Below, piece after piece: positions 8,317-17,116 of a DNA stretch of 64,000 nt. Source of the stretch: Actinoplanes sp. M2I2. GTDB lineage: Bacteria; Actinomycetota; Actinomycetes; Mycobacteriales; Micromonosporaceae. Position 1 is the stretch's first letter; the number at the start of each line of letters is the position of its first letter. Where the stretch lies: positions 1 through 64,000 of the forward strand of contig NZ_JALPVJ010000008.1 of the NCBI RefSeq assembly GCF_023544445.1, in the 5' to 3' direction. The position numbers and the translations under genes are program-made. The notes under the pieces were generated by a model that was not told the origin of the DNA, made no database searches, and saw nothing but the letters and a program-made list of their open reading frames with translations.

Positions 8317-8739
8317 CGGATGATCGCCTTGCCGCTGAGCTGCTGGTTGCCAGCGTGGAGGTAGGGGGACGGGTTCCCGGCCAATGGTAGCAATGCGTCA
8401 CTGAAGGTCATGCGCACCCACCGGCCGGGACCTGGCCAGCCCGCCAGGAGAAGGCCGTGTGACGGTCCTCGTTCGACCCGTGCCGAATCGCTTCTACGAA
8501 ACGCGTGTGTGCCACCTCGCCCGGGCAGAGTCCGTTGACTTGCTCGAACGCAGCGATTTGACGGTTGGCCGACGCCGACAATCCTCGGATCGCTGGCGGT
8601 CGACCGTATCGGCGTCGCCGAGGCAGCAAAGACCCGATCTCTCATGGAGACCGGCGCGGCATGACTACCTCCAGTGTTCTTGACCAGATGGTCCTACGAC
8701 GATCACTGGCATGGCATCACATGGCTGTCCGTTGCTGCC

Positions 8740-9155
8740 GCCTGTGCTTAACGCTGCGCGACGCGGACGCGCTGGGCTCGGACCCGGTTGGCGCGTTCAC
8801 CCGCTCGACAACCACGTGCGCAGCGGTGTTGGCCGAGGCCGGTGCTCTCGGGCGGCCGGTCGACGACTCGCTGGGCCCGGTCGACGGCGCGCAACTGCTG
8901 GCAGTGCGCACCGCCGAGACGGTGATCCACACATGGGACCTGGGTGCGCGATCGGCGCCGACGAAACCCTCGACGCCGGCCTGGTCGACTGGATCATCGG
9001 CGACCTGGTCGAAAGCTATGCCGGCCTCTCCGAGGCGCCCGCCGACCCGGCCACGACCACCGGTTCTTCGCCGAGCCGGGTGGTCTCCAAGCGAGGACGC
9101 CTTGACCCAGGACCAGTTTCGGCATCGGCTGGGCCGGACGCCGGACGGTCGTTAA
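8740..9155 (+). pseudogene. Frameshifted TIGR03086-type (mycothiol-dependent isomerase/DinB-like) gene remnant
   Basis: Three forward-frame pieces join into the pattern of TIGR03086-type metal-binding proteins: 'GSDPVGAFTRSTTTCAAVLA' through 'AETVIHTWDLGAR' (with the typical H-x-W-D-L), then in another frame 'AIGADETLDAGLVDWIIGDL', and finally back to the first frame with 'LTQDQFRHRLGRTPDGR', the family's usual C-terminus. At least two frameshifts (near 8950 and near 9100) and a missing N-terminal DinB-like half make it non-functional. Confidence 0.65.
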
Positions 9156-9164
9156 GGTCGTTTT

Positions 9165-10790
9165 GTGGCATTGATGAGGGAACTGTACGAGGACGAGTAC
9201 AGCCCCGAGTTCAGCAGCATCCTCATTCGGGACGCCGTGACTGACGGGCCCGAGCATTTGATCCGGGCGCCGTTGCTGGGTGAGGACGCCGGCCCGATGT
9301 GGGGCACGGTTGGCCGGGCCGGCGATGGGTGGCTCCAGCTCAACGCTCTCAGCGGGTTCCACCGGGTCCGGCTCGAGGCCCACGACGCCGCCCCGCCGCC
9401 GGAGCCTGAACCGTGGCGGGACGTGTTCGAGATGCCGTATCACTGCGGGTCGGGCAGGGTCGGCCTGACCACGACTACCAACGGCAGCCCGTACAGCGGG
9501 CTGGAGCTCGGCCCGCCGGGCTTCTACCGGGTGCGGGTGTGCCGGCGCCCGGCCGACGACGAGGGCGATATCTGGGTGGCGCGGTTCTGGCCCGAGGCCG
9601 TACGGCTGCCGCGATGGCTGATCCGCGGTCCGCTCGAGTGGGGTGGGGAGGTCGCCGAGGACGTGTACGCGGTGGTGAGCTGGACGCCGGACGGCCGCCT
9701 GGAGACGACCGTGGACGAGCTGGCCGAGGCGTTGCAGCTGAGCGCCTCAGCGATCGTGACTGCTCTGCCCGGTGAGCACCTGCTGGTGGAGCACACGAAC
9801 GAGATGGTGATCCTGACTGGTGTCTCCGACGAGCTTCCGGAGCCGGACGCGCCGGTGGAGGCGGAGCCGAGGGAGCCCTCGGCGGAGGATCTCGAGTTCC
9901 ACGCAGTGATCGAGAGGCACCAGGAGGAACGAAGGCTGGCGGGAATACGCCGTCGTCCCCCGGCAGGCGCGCCGCCCCGGCCAGGTTACGTCAACACCGA
10001 CATCGTGGTGTGGCGCGACGACCGGTACGTCACCGTAAGCCCCTGCCCGATAAACGACCCGTTCACCGCCTGCGAAGTAGCTGGCGGCGTGGTGGTGGCG
10101 GGTGACCACATCGTCGAGCTCACGCGGCACGAACGGGCCGCGTACGTGAAATGGGACGGCAGCGTCGTCGAGTTAGGCCCGCTCCGGGCCGACTTCAAGG
10201 TCAGCCCGGACGGTACGGTGCTCGCTGCGCACGAGCTCGGTCGCGGGCGGCGCGGCGTGAACCGCCTGCACCTGATCGACCTCCCTACCGGAACCCGGCA
10301 CGCCCTCCCGATCGACTCGAATGTGGATCTGCGGATCAGTGGGGTAAGCACGGACACCGTCTGGTTCCGTCCAAACGTCGCCTACCCGGACGAGATGTGC
10401 TGGACGGCCGGGGATGCGGCGCCCCGGCCGGCTCGGGAGCGGGCGCCGGTCAGTGGCTGGGAGGGTCCGCTGGCGCCACCGCACTGGCACTATGCCGCCT
10501 ATGACTGCGGGCGCTCGTTCTCTGCCCAGGAGCGCATCACTGTCCAGGACAGCGGCGAGTCCCGCACCTACCGGACGCCCGAGCCCAGCGTGGTCGATCA
10601 CCGGGTCCGTCCGGTCTGGGAAGACCCGGATCACCTGTTGCTGACGACCGGCCTGACCATCAACGGCGGGGGCGAGTTTCTGACGTGCGTCTTTCGCCTC
10701 GACGTGGGCACCGGCGCCTTCGAGACCGCCGCCACTGACACCCACGTCAAGACGTTCATCTGGCCCTGGCCCCAAGTCGGCCACGCCTGA
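9165..10790 (+). CDS. 541-aa hypothetical protein, C-terminal beta-propeller-like
   Basis: Starts at GTG 9165 with an aagg motif 7 bp upstream; an ATG at 9174 is also possible. Residues 1-215 look like two beta-sandwich immunity-like or sensor modules rich in Trp/Tyr ('MPYHCGSGRVGL', 'GPPGFYRVRVC'). A linker of Glu/Pro follows (230-275). The C-terminal 260 residues show repeated beta segments of the type 'DFKVSPDGTVLAAHELG' and 'NRLHLIDLPTGTRHAL', as in WD40/YncE-like propellers. No signal peptide or membrane span, so cytoplasmic. The gene is monocistronic. Function not recognised. Confidence 0.7.
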   Translation: MALMRELYEDEYSPEFSSILIRDAVTDGPEHLIRAPLLGEDAGPMWGTVGRAGDGWLQLNALSGFHRVRLEAHDAAPPPEPEPWRDVFEMPYHCGSGRVGLTTTTNGSPYSGLELGPPGFYRVRVCRRPADDEGDIWVARFWPEAVRLPRWLIRGPLEWGGEVAEDVYAVVSWTPDGRLETTVDELAEALQLSASAIVTALPGEHLLVEHTNEMVILTGVSDELPEPDAPVEAEPREPSAEDLEFHAVIERHQEERRLAGIRRRPPAGAPPRPGYVNTDIVVWRDDRYVTVSPCPINDPFTACEVAGGVVVAGDHIVELTRHERAAYVKWDGSVVELGPLRADFKVSPDGTVLAAHELGRGRRGVNRLHLIDLPTGTRHALPIDSNVDLRISGVSTDTVWFRPNVAYPDEMCWTAGDAAPRPARERAPVSGWEGPLAPPHWHYAAYDCGRSFSAQERITVQDSGESRTYRTPEPSVVDHRVRPVWEDPDHLLLTTGLTINGGGEFLTCVFRLDVGTGAFETAATDTHVKTFIWPWPQVGHA

Positions 10791-10917
10791 TCAGGGAAGT
10801 GGCCGTACGGGAAGAGGAGCCCGACGATTTGACGCGCCGGCTGACCACGCGCGGCGATCGACAGGGATCTCAGCCCGACGACGAGCCTTCACTCGGGAGT
10901 TCGCCAAATGCCTGCTG

Positions 10918-11100
10918 ATGTCGAAGTTTGACCTGTTCGCAGCGATTCGGCGGGACTTTCACGCGGGCATGTCGGTGCGGCGATGGCCGGCAAATAACCA
11001 GGTGAGCCGGCGCACGGTCCGGGCCGCTTTGCAGTCGGCGTGGCCGCAGCCGCGCAAGGCGATGCCGCCGAGGGCGTCGACGCTGAGGATGACGGCCCAC
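10918..11100 (+). pseudogene. IS21-family transposase (IstA) N-terminal remnant
   Basis: The frame 'FDLFAAIRRDFHAGMSVRRW' plus 'NQVSRRTVRAALQSAWPQPRK' matches the N-terminal HTH of IS21 IstA transposases (EIFEAIRRDH...GLSIRALA..HGVHRRTVRQAL..A.PP.RK). Only about 60 residues survive; no DDE domain, IstB or inverted repeats are seen nearby. The rest of 10791-11275 holds nothing else that I recognise. Confidence 0.6.
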
Positions 11101-11275
11101 CGAGCGTCATCGGGCCTAGCGACGGGGCCGAGGCGAGGCTCGGCTTAGTTTGCTTATTGCGCCGACTCGGTCGCCTAAGCTGACGCACTCTGTCGGTATG
11201 AAGCAGTTGGCGCAGATGGCGGGTGACCGGTCGACCGATGTTGCAGGGAAGACACCCGGCATCGGCAGGGCGAGA

Positions 11276-13816
11276 ATGAGCTCTTCTGTTGCGCACGCCG
11301 GACTGGTAGCTGTGGTCGTACTCAGCCTCATGGTGCTGTGGGCACCAGCTGCCACAGCAGCCACCCCTGCCGCTTCCAACGGCCGGGCATGCACCGTCAT
11401 CGGCACAAAAGGCAACGACCGGCTCCGCGCCACCCACGCCCAAGAAGTCGTCTGCGGTCTCGGCGGCAACGACATCCTCATCAGCTCGCCGGGCAATGTC
11501 GTCCTCGACGGCGGATCCGGTGCCGACAAGCTCATCGGAGCCGGAGGGGCGGACACGCTGATCGGTGGCACCGGCAACGACACCCTGACCGGCGGTGCCG
11601 GCAACGACATCATGGTCGGCGGCCGCGGCGCGGATCTCATGAGCGGCGGATCCGGCACCGACACCGTCTCCTACGCCGACCACGCTCTCGCGGTGAAGGT
11701 GAGCCTGTCCGGGCAGACGCCCGCCGGCAGCGCTGGCGAGAACGACCGGATCGGTGTCGGCGTCGAGAACCTCGCCGGCGGAGCTGGCCACGACATCCTG
11801 CTGGGCTCCGTCTCTGTCAACGTCATCCTTGGCGGAGCAGGTAACGACGTGGTCAACGGCGGGTCCGGCGACGACCGGGTGAGCGGCGGCGCCGGCAGTG
11901 ACGCTGTCGACGGGGGAGCCGGCAACGACAGACTGGCCGGTGGGCCAGGTAACGACAAGCTCGCCGGTGGACTGGGTAACGACTCTCTTGACGGCGGAGG
12001 CGGCGGAGACCTGCTCAGCGGCGGTCCCGGCAACGACACGCTGAACGGCGGGGCCGGAAACGACCAACTTCTTCCCGGTGGAGGTAGTGACCGCATGGTC
12101 GGTGGAGGGGGGTCCGACAGTTGCAGTGGGACCTGCGCCGGCTGGCCAGCGCCGGTCGCCACCACGCCGGCGCCGGTCGCCACCACGCCGGCGCCGGTCG
12201 CCACCACGCCGGCGCCGGTCGCCACGACGCCCACGCCGGTCGCCACCACGCCCACGCCGGTCGCCACGACGCCGGTCGACACCCCGACAGGGCCGCCGAT
12301 TGAGCCCCTTCCCATTGCCTCGCCGCTTCCGCTGCCTTCGAACGTGGCGCCGACCTTCACGTCTGAACCTGTACCTGCCTCTTCGCCGATACCGTCCGTA
12401 GCTCCGGTCTCGGAGCCGCCCACTCCCACTCCGGCAGAGCTGCCGTCTAGCCCGGCTGTAGAGCCGACCGTGGTTCCGGCGCCGACGCAACCCCCGACAG
12501 TGCCCACCCCAGTCTTGGATACCTGCGTCCCCAGCCCCGATGTCGACCTCTGCACCGACAACGAAGCGCCGGCCATCGACTTCTCGACGCTGCAATGGAT
12601 CACCGAGCCGGCCGTGAACAACGCCGCTGACATCATGATTCGGGCTCGCGCCCACGTCACTGACGATCGCAGCGGACTCATGTACGTGACCATGAAGCTA
12701 CGCAGCCCTGATCCCCAGGCCCCCGCTCTGTCCGTCGGCTGGAGCAGCGCCCGGCTGCCCCCCGGCCAGCTGACCGCGCCGCTGGTTACCGGCCGCATCA
12801 ACGACGGCATATTCGAGATGCGGGCGACCGTCCCCGCCCACACGGCCGTCGGATTCTGGACATTGCAGGAGATCTATCTGCAGGACTGGGCCAGCCACTA
12901 CACCAGGTATACCGTGGCGGCCAATGGCACCTACACCACGATGAACACCGTCCAAGGCAGCACCACCGAAACGGGCACTGTCCTGCTACCACCGCTGCTG
13001 GTCAGCGGTGTCTCCGACGTCGAGGCCCCGGTGGTGGACGTCGCGGCCGGCGTCTGGATGACCGAGACCACGCTGAACAACAGCACTGATCGACCCCTGG
13101 CTCTGCGGCTGCCTGTCACCGACGACCTCAGCGGTGCCACCCAGCTCAGCGCCATCCTCCGCGGCGAGGGACTCGACGCGCCCACGATCACGCTGAGCTC
13201 ACGGACGCCGATTTCCGGCACCTCGACCGATGGTTTGTGGCAGCTAACCGGTGTGCTGCCGGCATACCTACCGGCCGGGACCTGGACCGTCAGCCGCATC
13301 GACGCCACAGACCGGGTCGGCCACACACGTACCGTCCAACCCGACGGCGGGACCTGGCTGCCGCCGTTGACCGTCACCGGGCAGTCGGACCAACAGCTGC
13401 CGACGGTAGACACGACATACGGCGAATACGTGGACTACGTTCCGGTGGACAACAGCGCCGACCGCACCATCCGGCTGCGGGTGCGCGCGGCCGATGACCT
13501 CAGTGGCGTGGCCAACGTCTGGGCCGGTATCCGCACCGGCGGAACCGTCGGTGGTGGCACTATCGGCGCGCAAAGCCGACTTGACCCCGTCGCCCCGCCA
13601 ACAGCGGATGGCCTTTGGGAACTCGTAGGCACGGTGCGTCAAGGCATGACACCCGGTGTCTGGCGAGTGAACAGCCTGTATGTCACCGACAAGATCGGCC
13701 GCCAGCGCATCTACTACATAGCGCCAGACGGCTCCTACAGAACCGCCGACCGAGGCCTATCCGGCATCGCAACACTGCCCACGTTCACCGTGCTGAGCGC
13801 GAGCGGCCAAAATTGA
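11276..13816 (+). CDS. Secreted RTX (haemolysin-type) calcium-binding repeat protein with Pro-rich linker
   Basis: An 846-aa protein from the ATG at 11276 (gcaggg upstream; an in-frame ATG at 11198 would add 26 residues). A signal peptide ends near 'WAPAATAA'. About 250 residues then carry GGxGxDxUx-type nonapeptides ('GGTGNDTLTGGAGND'), which bind Ca2+ and fold after export. A low-complexity linker follows, with six 7-residue APVATTP-like repeats and further Pro/Thr/Ser. Then come three related beta-sandwich modules of about 120 residues, each opening with 'D..AP.VD', containing 'NNS.D...R.RV.DDLSG', and closing with a WxV.....D..GH-type strand. Probably an extracellular or surface adhesin-like protein. 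There is no adjacent type I transporter, so export via Sec is implied by the signal. Confidence 0.85.
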   Translation: MSSSVAHAGLVAVVVLSLMVLWAPAATAATPAASNGRACTVIGTKGNDRLRATHAQEVVCGLGGNDILISSPGNVVLDGGSGADKLIGAGGADTLIGGTGNDTLTGGAGNDIMVGGRGADLMSGGSGTDTVSYADHALAVKVSLSGQTPAGSAGENDRIGVGVENLAGGAGHDILLGSVSVNVILGGAGNDVVNGGSGDDRVSGGAGSDAVDGGAGNDRLAGGPGNDKLAGGLGNDSLDGGGGGDLLSGGPGNDTLNGGAGNDQLLPGGGSDRMVGGGGSDSCSGTCAGWPAPVATTPAPVATTPAPVATTPAPVATTPTPVATTPTPVATTPVDTPTGPPIEPLPIASPLPLPSNVAPTFTSEPVPASSPIPSVAPVSEPPTPTPAELPSSPAVEPTVVPAPTQPPTVPTPVLDTCVPSPDVDLCTDNEAPAIDFSTLQWITEPAVNNAADIMIRARAHVTDDRSGLMYVTMKLRSPDPQAPALSVGWSSARLPPGQLTAPLVTGRINDGIFEMRATVPAHTAVGFWTLQEIYLQDWASHYTRYTVAANGTYTTMNTVQGSTTETGTVLLPPLLVSGVSDVEAPVVDVAAGVWMTETTLNNSTDRPLALRLPVTDDLSGATQLSAILRGEGLDAPTITLSSRTPISGTSTDGLWQLTGVLPAYLPAGTWTVSRIDATDRVGHTRTVQPDGGTWLPPLTVTGQSDQQLPTVDTTYGEYVDYVPVDNSADRTIRLRVRAADDLSGVANVWAGIRTGGTVGGGTIGAQSRLDPVAPPTADGLWELVGTVRQGMTPGVWRVNSLYVTDKIGRQRIYYIAPDGSYRTADRGLSGIATLPTFTVLSASGQN
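12146..12271 (+). repeat. 21-bp tandem repeat, six copies, encoding a Pro/Ala/Thr linker
   Basis: Six in-frame 21-bp units, each coding for P-A/T-P-V-A-T-T. Copies 1-4 are almost identical; copies 5-6 carry acg for gcg. It lies between the RTX repeats and the C-terminal beta-sandwich modules and is likely a length-variable, possibly glycosylated spacer. Confidence 0.9.
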
Positions 13817-13998
13817 ACGAACTACCACAACACGTCAGGGCGATAGATCCGGCCGCCGCGAGAGGCGCTTGCCGAGCGCGGCGGATTCAAGATCTGCCCG
13901 GTGTGCTCTTGGGAGGATGATGGCCGGGATGACTCGGATGCGGACGAGGTGATGGACGGCCCAGGCCCGGACTGACCCAGCCGCGGCACGTACTAACG

Positions 13999-14445
13999 GT
14001 GGTTGGGCTGATTGGCTCGATGGGCCACGATGCCAGCGTGGACTTTCATCGACGACGACCGCGGTGGCGGCAGATGCGCCGTCTGAAGCAGTCTCGGCTG
14101 CGCCCGGAGCAGGTGCCGCAGGCGGAGGTGAGTTTGGACCCGGCCTGCGTCGAACTGTTCGGTCGTTTCAACGCCATGCGGCGGAGGTTGGCTCCGGATA
14201 GGCAGCTTCCGATTGAGTCCGAGGTCATGTTCGTGCTTGGCGGATCGGGCGTGGTGTCGGTATGGACACCGCCGACGGAGCGATTCCGGGCGACGCTGGT
14301 GGGCCGGTTGACGGGTGCGGCTGTCACCGTTTACGAAGAGATCTTGACCGGACTCGACCGCGACTCCTACCTGATGGGATGGCTGACCGCGAACGAGGTA
14401 GCACCGGGCGTCTACCACGCGTTTGCGGGCGGTCATCCGCTCTGA
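13999..14445 (+). CDS. Hypothetical protein, 148 aa
   Basis: The frame opens with GTG 13999, but an in-frame ATG at 14023 (MGHDASVDFH) is equally possible; neither has a clear ribosome binding site. It is basic at the N-terminus, then compact and mixed alpha/beta ('ESEVMFVLGGSGVVSVWTPP', 'YLMGWLTANEVAPGVYHAFA'). No family recognised. It could be a genuine orphan gene. Confidence 0.4.
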   Translation: MVGLIGSMGHDASVDFHRRRPRWRQMRRLKQSRLRPEQVPQAEVSLDPACVELFGRFNAMRRRLAPDRQLPIESEVMFVLGGSGVVSVWTPPTERFRATLVGRLTGAAVTVYEEILTGLDRDSYLMGWLTANEVAPGVYHAFAGGHPL

Positions 14446-14876
14446 GCCGGGGGCTTCGCCACCTGCGCTGACGTGCGATTGAAGTCGACGCTGGTCGCAG
14501 TCCTGCCGCCGGGGGGATACTGCCCGACGCCGTCGGAGTACGAGTTCAACGCCATCGTCTGTAAGCCGGTGACGGTCGGCGACCTCGTCAAGTGACTGAC
14601 CGGTTGACGGCACCCCCCCCGGGAGCCAAACAACCCGCAGAACGCCCTCGGGTTCATGGACTACCTCAACCCACGTCGTGGGAGATGAACGGCTTCGACA
14701 TCGTCCTGGGTTCGATCCTCGGCAGCAGACCTCGAAAACCGGTCCTTTGGGGTGTGAGCAGAACAGTGCGATGTTTCCGCCAATACCTTTCGCCATGAAT
14801 GAGATGCGGCGGCTATGTTTGACCGTGGCGACGCATCAACCGCCTGGTAATCCCACCATTTCAGAGAGTAGGAAGC
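14446..14876. other. 431-bp stretch without a clear gene; one 40-aa ORF
   Basis: Contains a GTG-started 40-aa frame at 14473-14595 ('LVAVLPPGGYCPTPSEYEFN', two Cys, ending VTVGDLVK) without a good ribosome binding site, and a run of eight C before 14630. The last 60 bp upstream of Lsr2 are relatively AT-rich and probably hold the lsr2 promoter. Nothing else is recognised. Confidence 0.4.
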
Positions 14877-15221
14877 ATGGCTAAGCAAACCATCACAGTG
14901 CTGACCGACGACCTCGATGGAGGCGACGCTGACCACACGATCGAGTTCGGACTCGACGGCGTCAATTACACCATCGACCTCTCGGAAAAGAACGCCGGCA
15001 AGCTCCGCAAGGCGCTCGACCCCTACCTGACGGTCGCGTCCAAAATCTCCCGCACCGCCGGGAACGGCCGCGCAGCCACGCGCCCAGCGGCGGCACCGGC
15101 CCGGGCGAACCGGGACCAAAATCAGGCCATCCGGGCATGGGCCAGCAAGAACGGGTACGAGGTCTCGGAACGAGGACGAATCCCGTCCTCCATCGTCGAG
15201 GCCTTCCACGCCAAGCGTTGA
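14877..15221 (+). CDS. lsr2: Lsr2-family nucleoid-associated xenogeneic silencer
   Basis: A 114-aa Lsr2. The N-terminal dimerisation domain ('AKQTITVLTDDLDGG', 'TIEFGLDGVNYTIDLSEKNA', helix to about residue 60) is followed by a flexible Ala/Arg linker and the C-terminal DNA-binding domain 'IRAWASKNGYEVSERGRIPS', with the RGR clamp (residues 99-101) that enters the minor groove of AT-rich DNA. Its ATG follows 'gagtaggaagc'. Lsr2 is the actinobacterial H-NS analogue. An extra copy encoded on an island usually silences or domesticates island genes. It stands alone and its promoter region is locally AT-rich, which would allow autoregulation (inference). Confidence 0.93.
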   Translation: MAKQTITVLTDDLDGGDADHTIEFGLDGVNYTIDLSEKNAGKLRKALDPYLTVASKISRTAGNGRAATRPAAAPARANRDQNQAIRAWASKNGYEVSERGRIPSSIVEAFHAKR

Positions 15222-15541
15222 CCACGAACGTTTCGCCAAGGGCCGCTGCGAATACCGCAACCGGCCCGCACCGCCCCGACCAAACCGTTTGACGAGACCG
15301 CGCTCTCTGTCAAGCCAGCACCAACAGCGGCCCCGGACAGCGGCCAAATGAGTGAGCATCCCATCGGCGTCCCGGCCGGATTGCTCGCTATCGGTACCCA
15401 ACCATGACGGTGCTCCGCGGTATGGAAAATACCGCGTGACGTGACCATCGCGGCCAGAGCGGAAGCGGCGAGCAGCACTCGCCTGCGGAGTAGGCCGAAG
15501 CTCTCTCAGCCAACATCAGGTTGCCGAGCTACTCCGCTCGG
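15222..15541. other. 320-bp non-coding stretch
   Basis: Between lsr2 and the convergent membrane-protein operon. I see no gene, tRNA or strong hairpin here. Confidence 0.5.
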
Positions 15542-16204
15542 CTAACTCCCGATGCGGCCGTCGAGTAGGTCCGCCAACGACAGGATCACCGCCGCGTGAC
15601 CGGGCACGTAGTGCGGCTGTAGGTGCCCCGGGCGGTGGCACAGCAGTTCGTTTCCCCGCACAGACCACGATGCGGGCACCCGCCCGGCCAGGTGCGCGGC
15701 GACGAGTTCAGGGGAGACCCACGCGGCCGGTGTGCCGGCGGCTGCGCGGATGCGGAAGGCCCGATCGAAGTCGGTGTGGCCGGTGGCGGTCTCGCCGGCG
15801 CCGAACAGGGCGCGGGTCAGCCGCGACACCGGTCCTCGCGGCTCGACGGCGGCCGGGGGAAGTGCCCGCCGCAGCGCCGCCACGGTGACCACGTGTTGAT
15901 GCGTGTTGTTGGTGGTGGTGCCGTCGCTGGCGTCGGTGACCGAGTACGCGGCCACGGTGACCGGCCGGCCGGACAGGACCGCGGAGAAGCAGTGGCTGAC
16001 GCCGTGGTTGTTGCCGCCGGGCAGCTGCCGTCCCCAGTCGACGTCGGGCTGCCGGGTCAGCGTCCAACCGTGCTGGTCGGCCCACTGCTGCAACGCCTGG
16101 TGCTCGCGGCGGTTGCGGCGGGCGGTGTGGACGGCGCTGAGGGCGATGATCGCCGCGAACACGACGCAGACGGCGCCGGCCATGACGGCGACCAGTTCAC
16201 TCAC
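15542..16204 (-). CDS. Membrane-anchored hypothetical protein, last gene of a four-gene operon
   Basis: A 220-aa protein. GTG at 16204 overlaps the upstream stop by 8 bp (gtgagtga). One N-terminal transmembrane helix ('AVMAGAVCVVFAAIIALSAV') is followed by a basic stop-transfer stretch and a cytoplasmic domain of about 180 residues ('ALQQWADQHGWTLTRQPDVD', 'FDRAFRIRAAAG', C-terminus 'AAVILSLADLLDGRIGS'). This resembles actinobacterial single-span proteins with a C-terminal domain of the DUF3137/phage-shock type, but I cannot name it. A frameshifted remnant of a paralogue lies at 6999-7140. Confidence 0.65.
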   Translation of the reverse strand: MSELVAVMAGAVCVVFAAIIALSAVHTARRNRREHQALQQWADQHGWTLTRQPDVDWGRQLPGGNNHGVSHCFSAVLSGRPVTVAAYSVTDASDGTTTNNTHQHVVTVAALRRALPPAAVEPRGPVSRLTRALFGAGETATGHTDFDRAFRIRAAAGTPAAWVSPELVAAHLAGRVPASWSVRGNELLCHRPGHLQPHYVPGHAAVILSLADLLDGRIGS

Positions 16205-16628
16205 AGCGGGTGCGGCGTGCCGCAACGCCGGTGACCCACAGCGCGACGGCGGCGTCGACGACCGCGACGATGGCTCCGGTGGTCTCGAGCAGCCCGGCCA
16301 GCGCGGTCGCACCGAGCTGGATGGCGACGACGACCAGTGCCACGGCGACCGCACCGGCGCGCAGGCGGGCCAGCACGCCCGCCCACCGGGCCGCGCTGTG
16401 CTCGCCGCGGGCGAAACCGAGCGCGGCGGTGAGCAGCACCAGCACGCCGACCGCAGCGGACGCGCCCAGCAGCACGAAGGTGGCCGCTTCGGAGCCGGTG
16501 AGGTCGTCGCGCCGGTAGGCGTTCCAGACCAGCAGCCCGACCACGACGAGCCCGGCGTCGGCAAGGACCAGTAGCGCGGTCAGCGCCGCCAGCACCGGAT
16601 TTGGCCGGGCCCGGGGGCTGTCAGACAC
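16197..16628 (-). CDS. Four-span membrane protein, hypothetical
   Basis: A 143-aa protein with four hydrophobic segments (about residues 12-33, 47-68, 82-105, 112-135) and a short Arg-rich tail. It starts at GTG 16628, overlapping the stop of the previous gene (gtgtcTGA), and its stop overlaps the following GTG. It belongs to a tightly coupled operon of three membrane proteins. No family recognised. Confidence 0.65.
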   Translation of the reverse strand: MSDSPRARPNPVLAALTALLVLADAGLVVVGLLVWNAYRRDDLTGSEAATFVLLGASAAVGVLVLLTAALGFARGEHSAARWAGVLARLRAGAVAVALVVVAIQLGATALAGLLETTGAIVAVVDAAVALWVTGVAARRTRCE

Positions 16629-17055
16629 CGGTCGCTGCCGGTGGCCAGTGCCCCTGATGGAAGCCGGAGTTGTCAGCGATTTTCTGCCGCAGCGTCGAGT
16701 TGGCAGCCGCGCAGACAGACTTGAGCGTCTCGCCCCCGGCGATCATGGCCGCCGACGCGGTCAGCGCCGCCCCGGCGGCGATGAACGGCCCAGCCGGCAG
16801 ACCGACGACGGTTGCGGAGGCCAGCGCACCGATGATGCCGCCGACCAGCGCGACCAAGGCGATGATCAGGCCGGTCCAGAAGACGATGATGCCTTCGGCG
16901 ACGTCGCTGAGCGCAGACGAGACGCCGTCAGTGAGGGTGGCTTTGACGTTGTCCAGGGCCATGATCCACTCGGCGGGCACCTCGTACTGCGGATCGTCGA
17001 CCTGATAAACGGGAAGGTGAAACTGAGGGTGCATCCGGAAATGGGCGACGCTCAC
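16621..17055 (-). CDS. Glycine-rich membrane protein, possible type VII-related
   Basis: A 144-aa protein: a soluble 45-residue N-terminus with Tyr/Pro ('QFHLPVYQVDDPQYEVPAEW'), then two long hydrophobic Gly/Ala segments ('IIVFWTGLIIALVALVGGII', 'GLPAGPFIAAGAALTASAAM') and a short polar tail with one Cys. The architecture recalls small helical-plus-membrane proteins encoded beside ESX-like clusters, but no WxG or YxxxD motif is present. Second gene of the operon that ends at 15542. Confidence 0.6.
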   Translation of the reverse strand: MSVAHFRMHPQFHLPVYQVDDPQYEVPAEWIMALDNVKATLTDGVSSALSDVAEGIIVFWTGLIIALVALVGGIIGALASATVVGLPAGPFIAAGAALTASAAMIAGGETLKSVCAAANSTLRQKIADNSGFHQGHWPPAATGV

Positions 17056-17116
17056 GGGGCCTCCAAGGTGCCTGACGGAGTTGCCTGCCGGTCGTAGACG
17101 TTGCCGCGGCTGCAGG

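Noticed and set aside
12146..12271. CRISPR-like array
   Set aside because: Units are contiguous 21-bp coding repeats without spacers, in frame with the RTX protein.
10889..12843. Two long minus-strand frames (588 and 390 aa) opposite the RTX gene
   Set aside because: They are antisense shadows of GC-rich RTX and Pro repeats. They have low-complexity composition and no start signals, and the plus-strand frame has a signal peptide and recognisable repeats.
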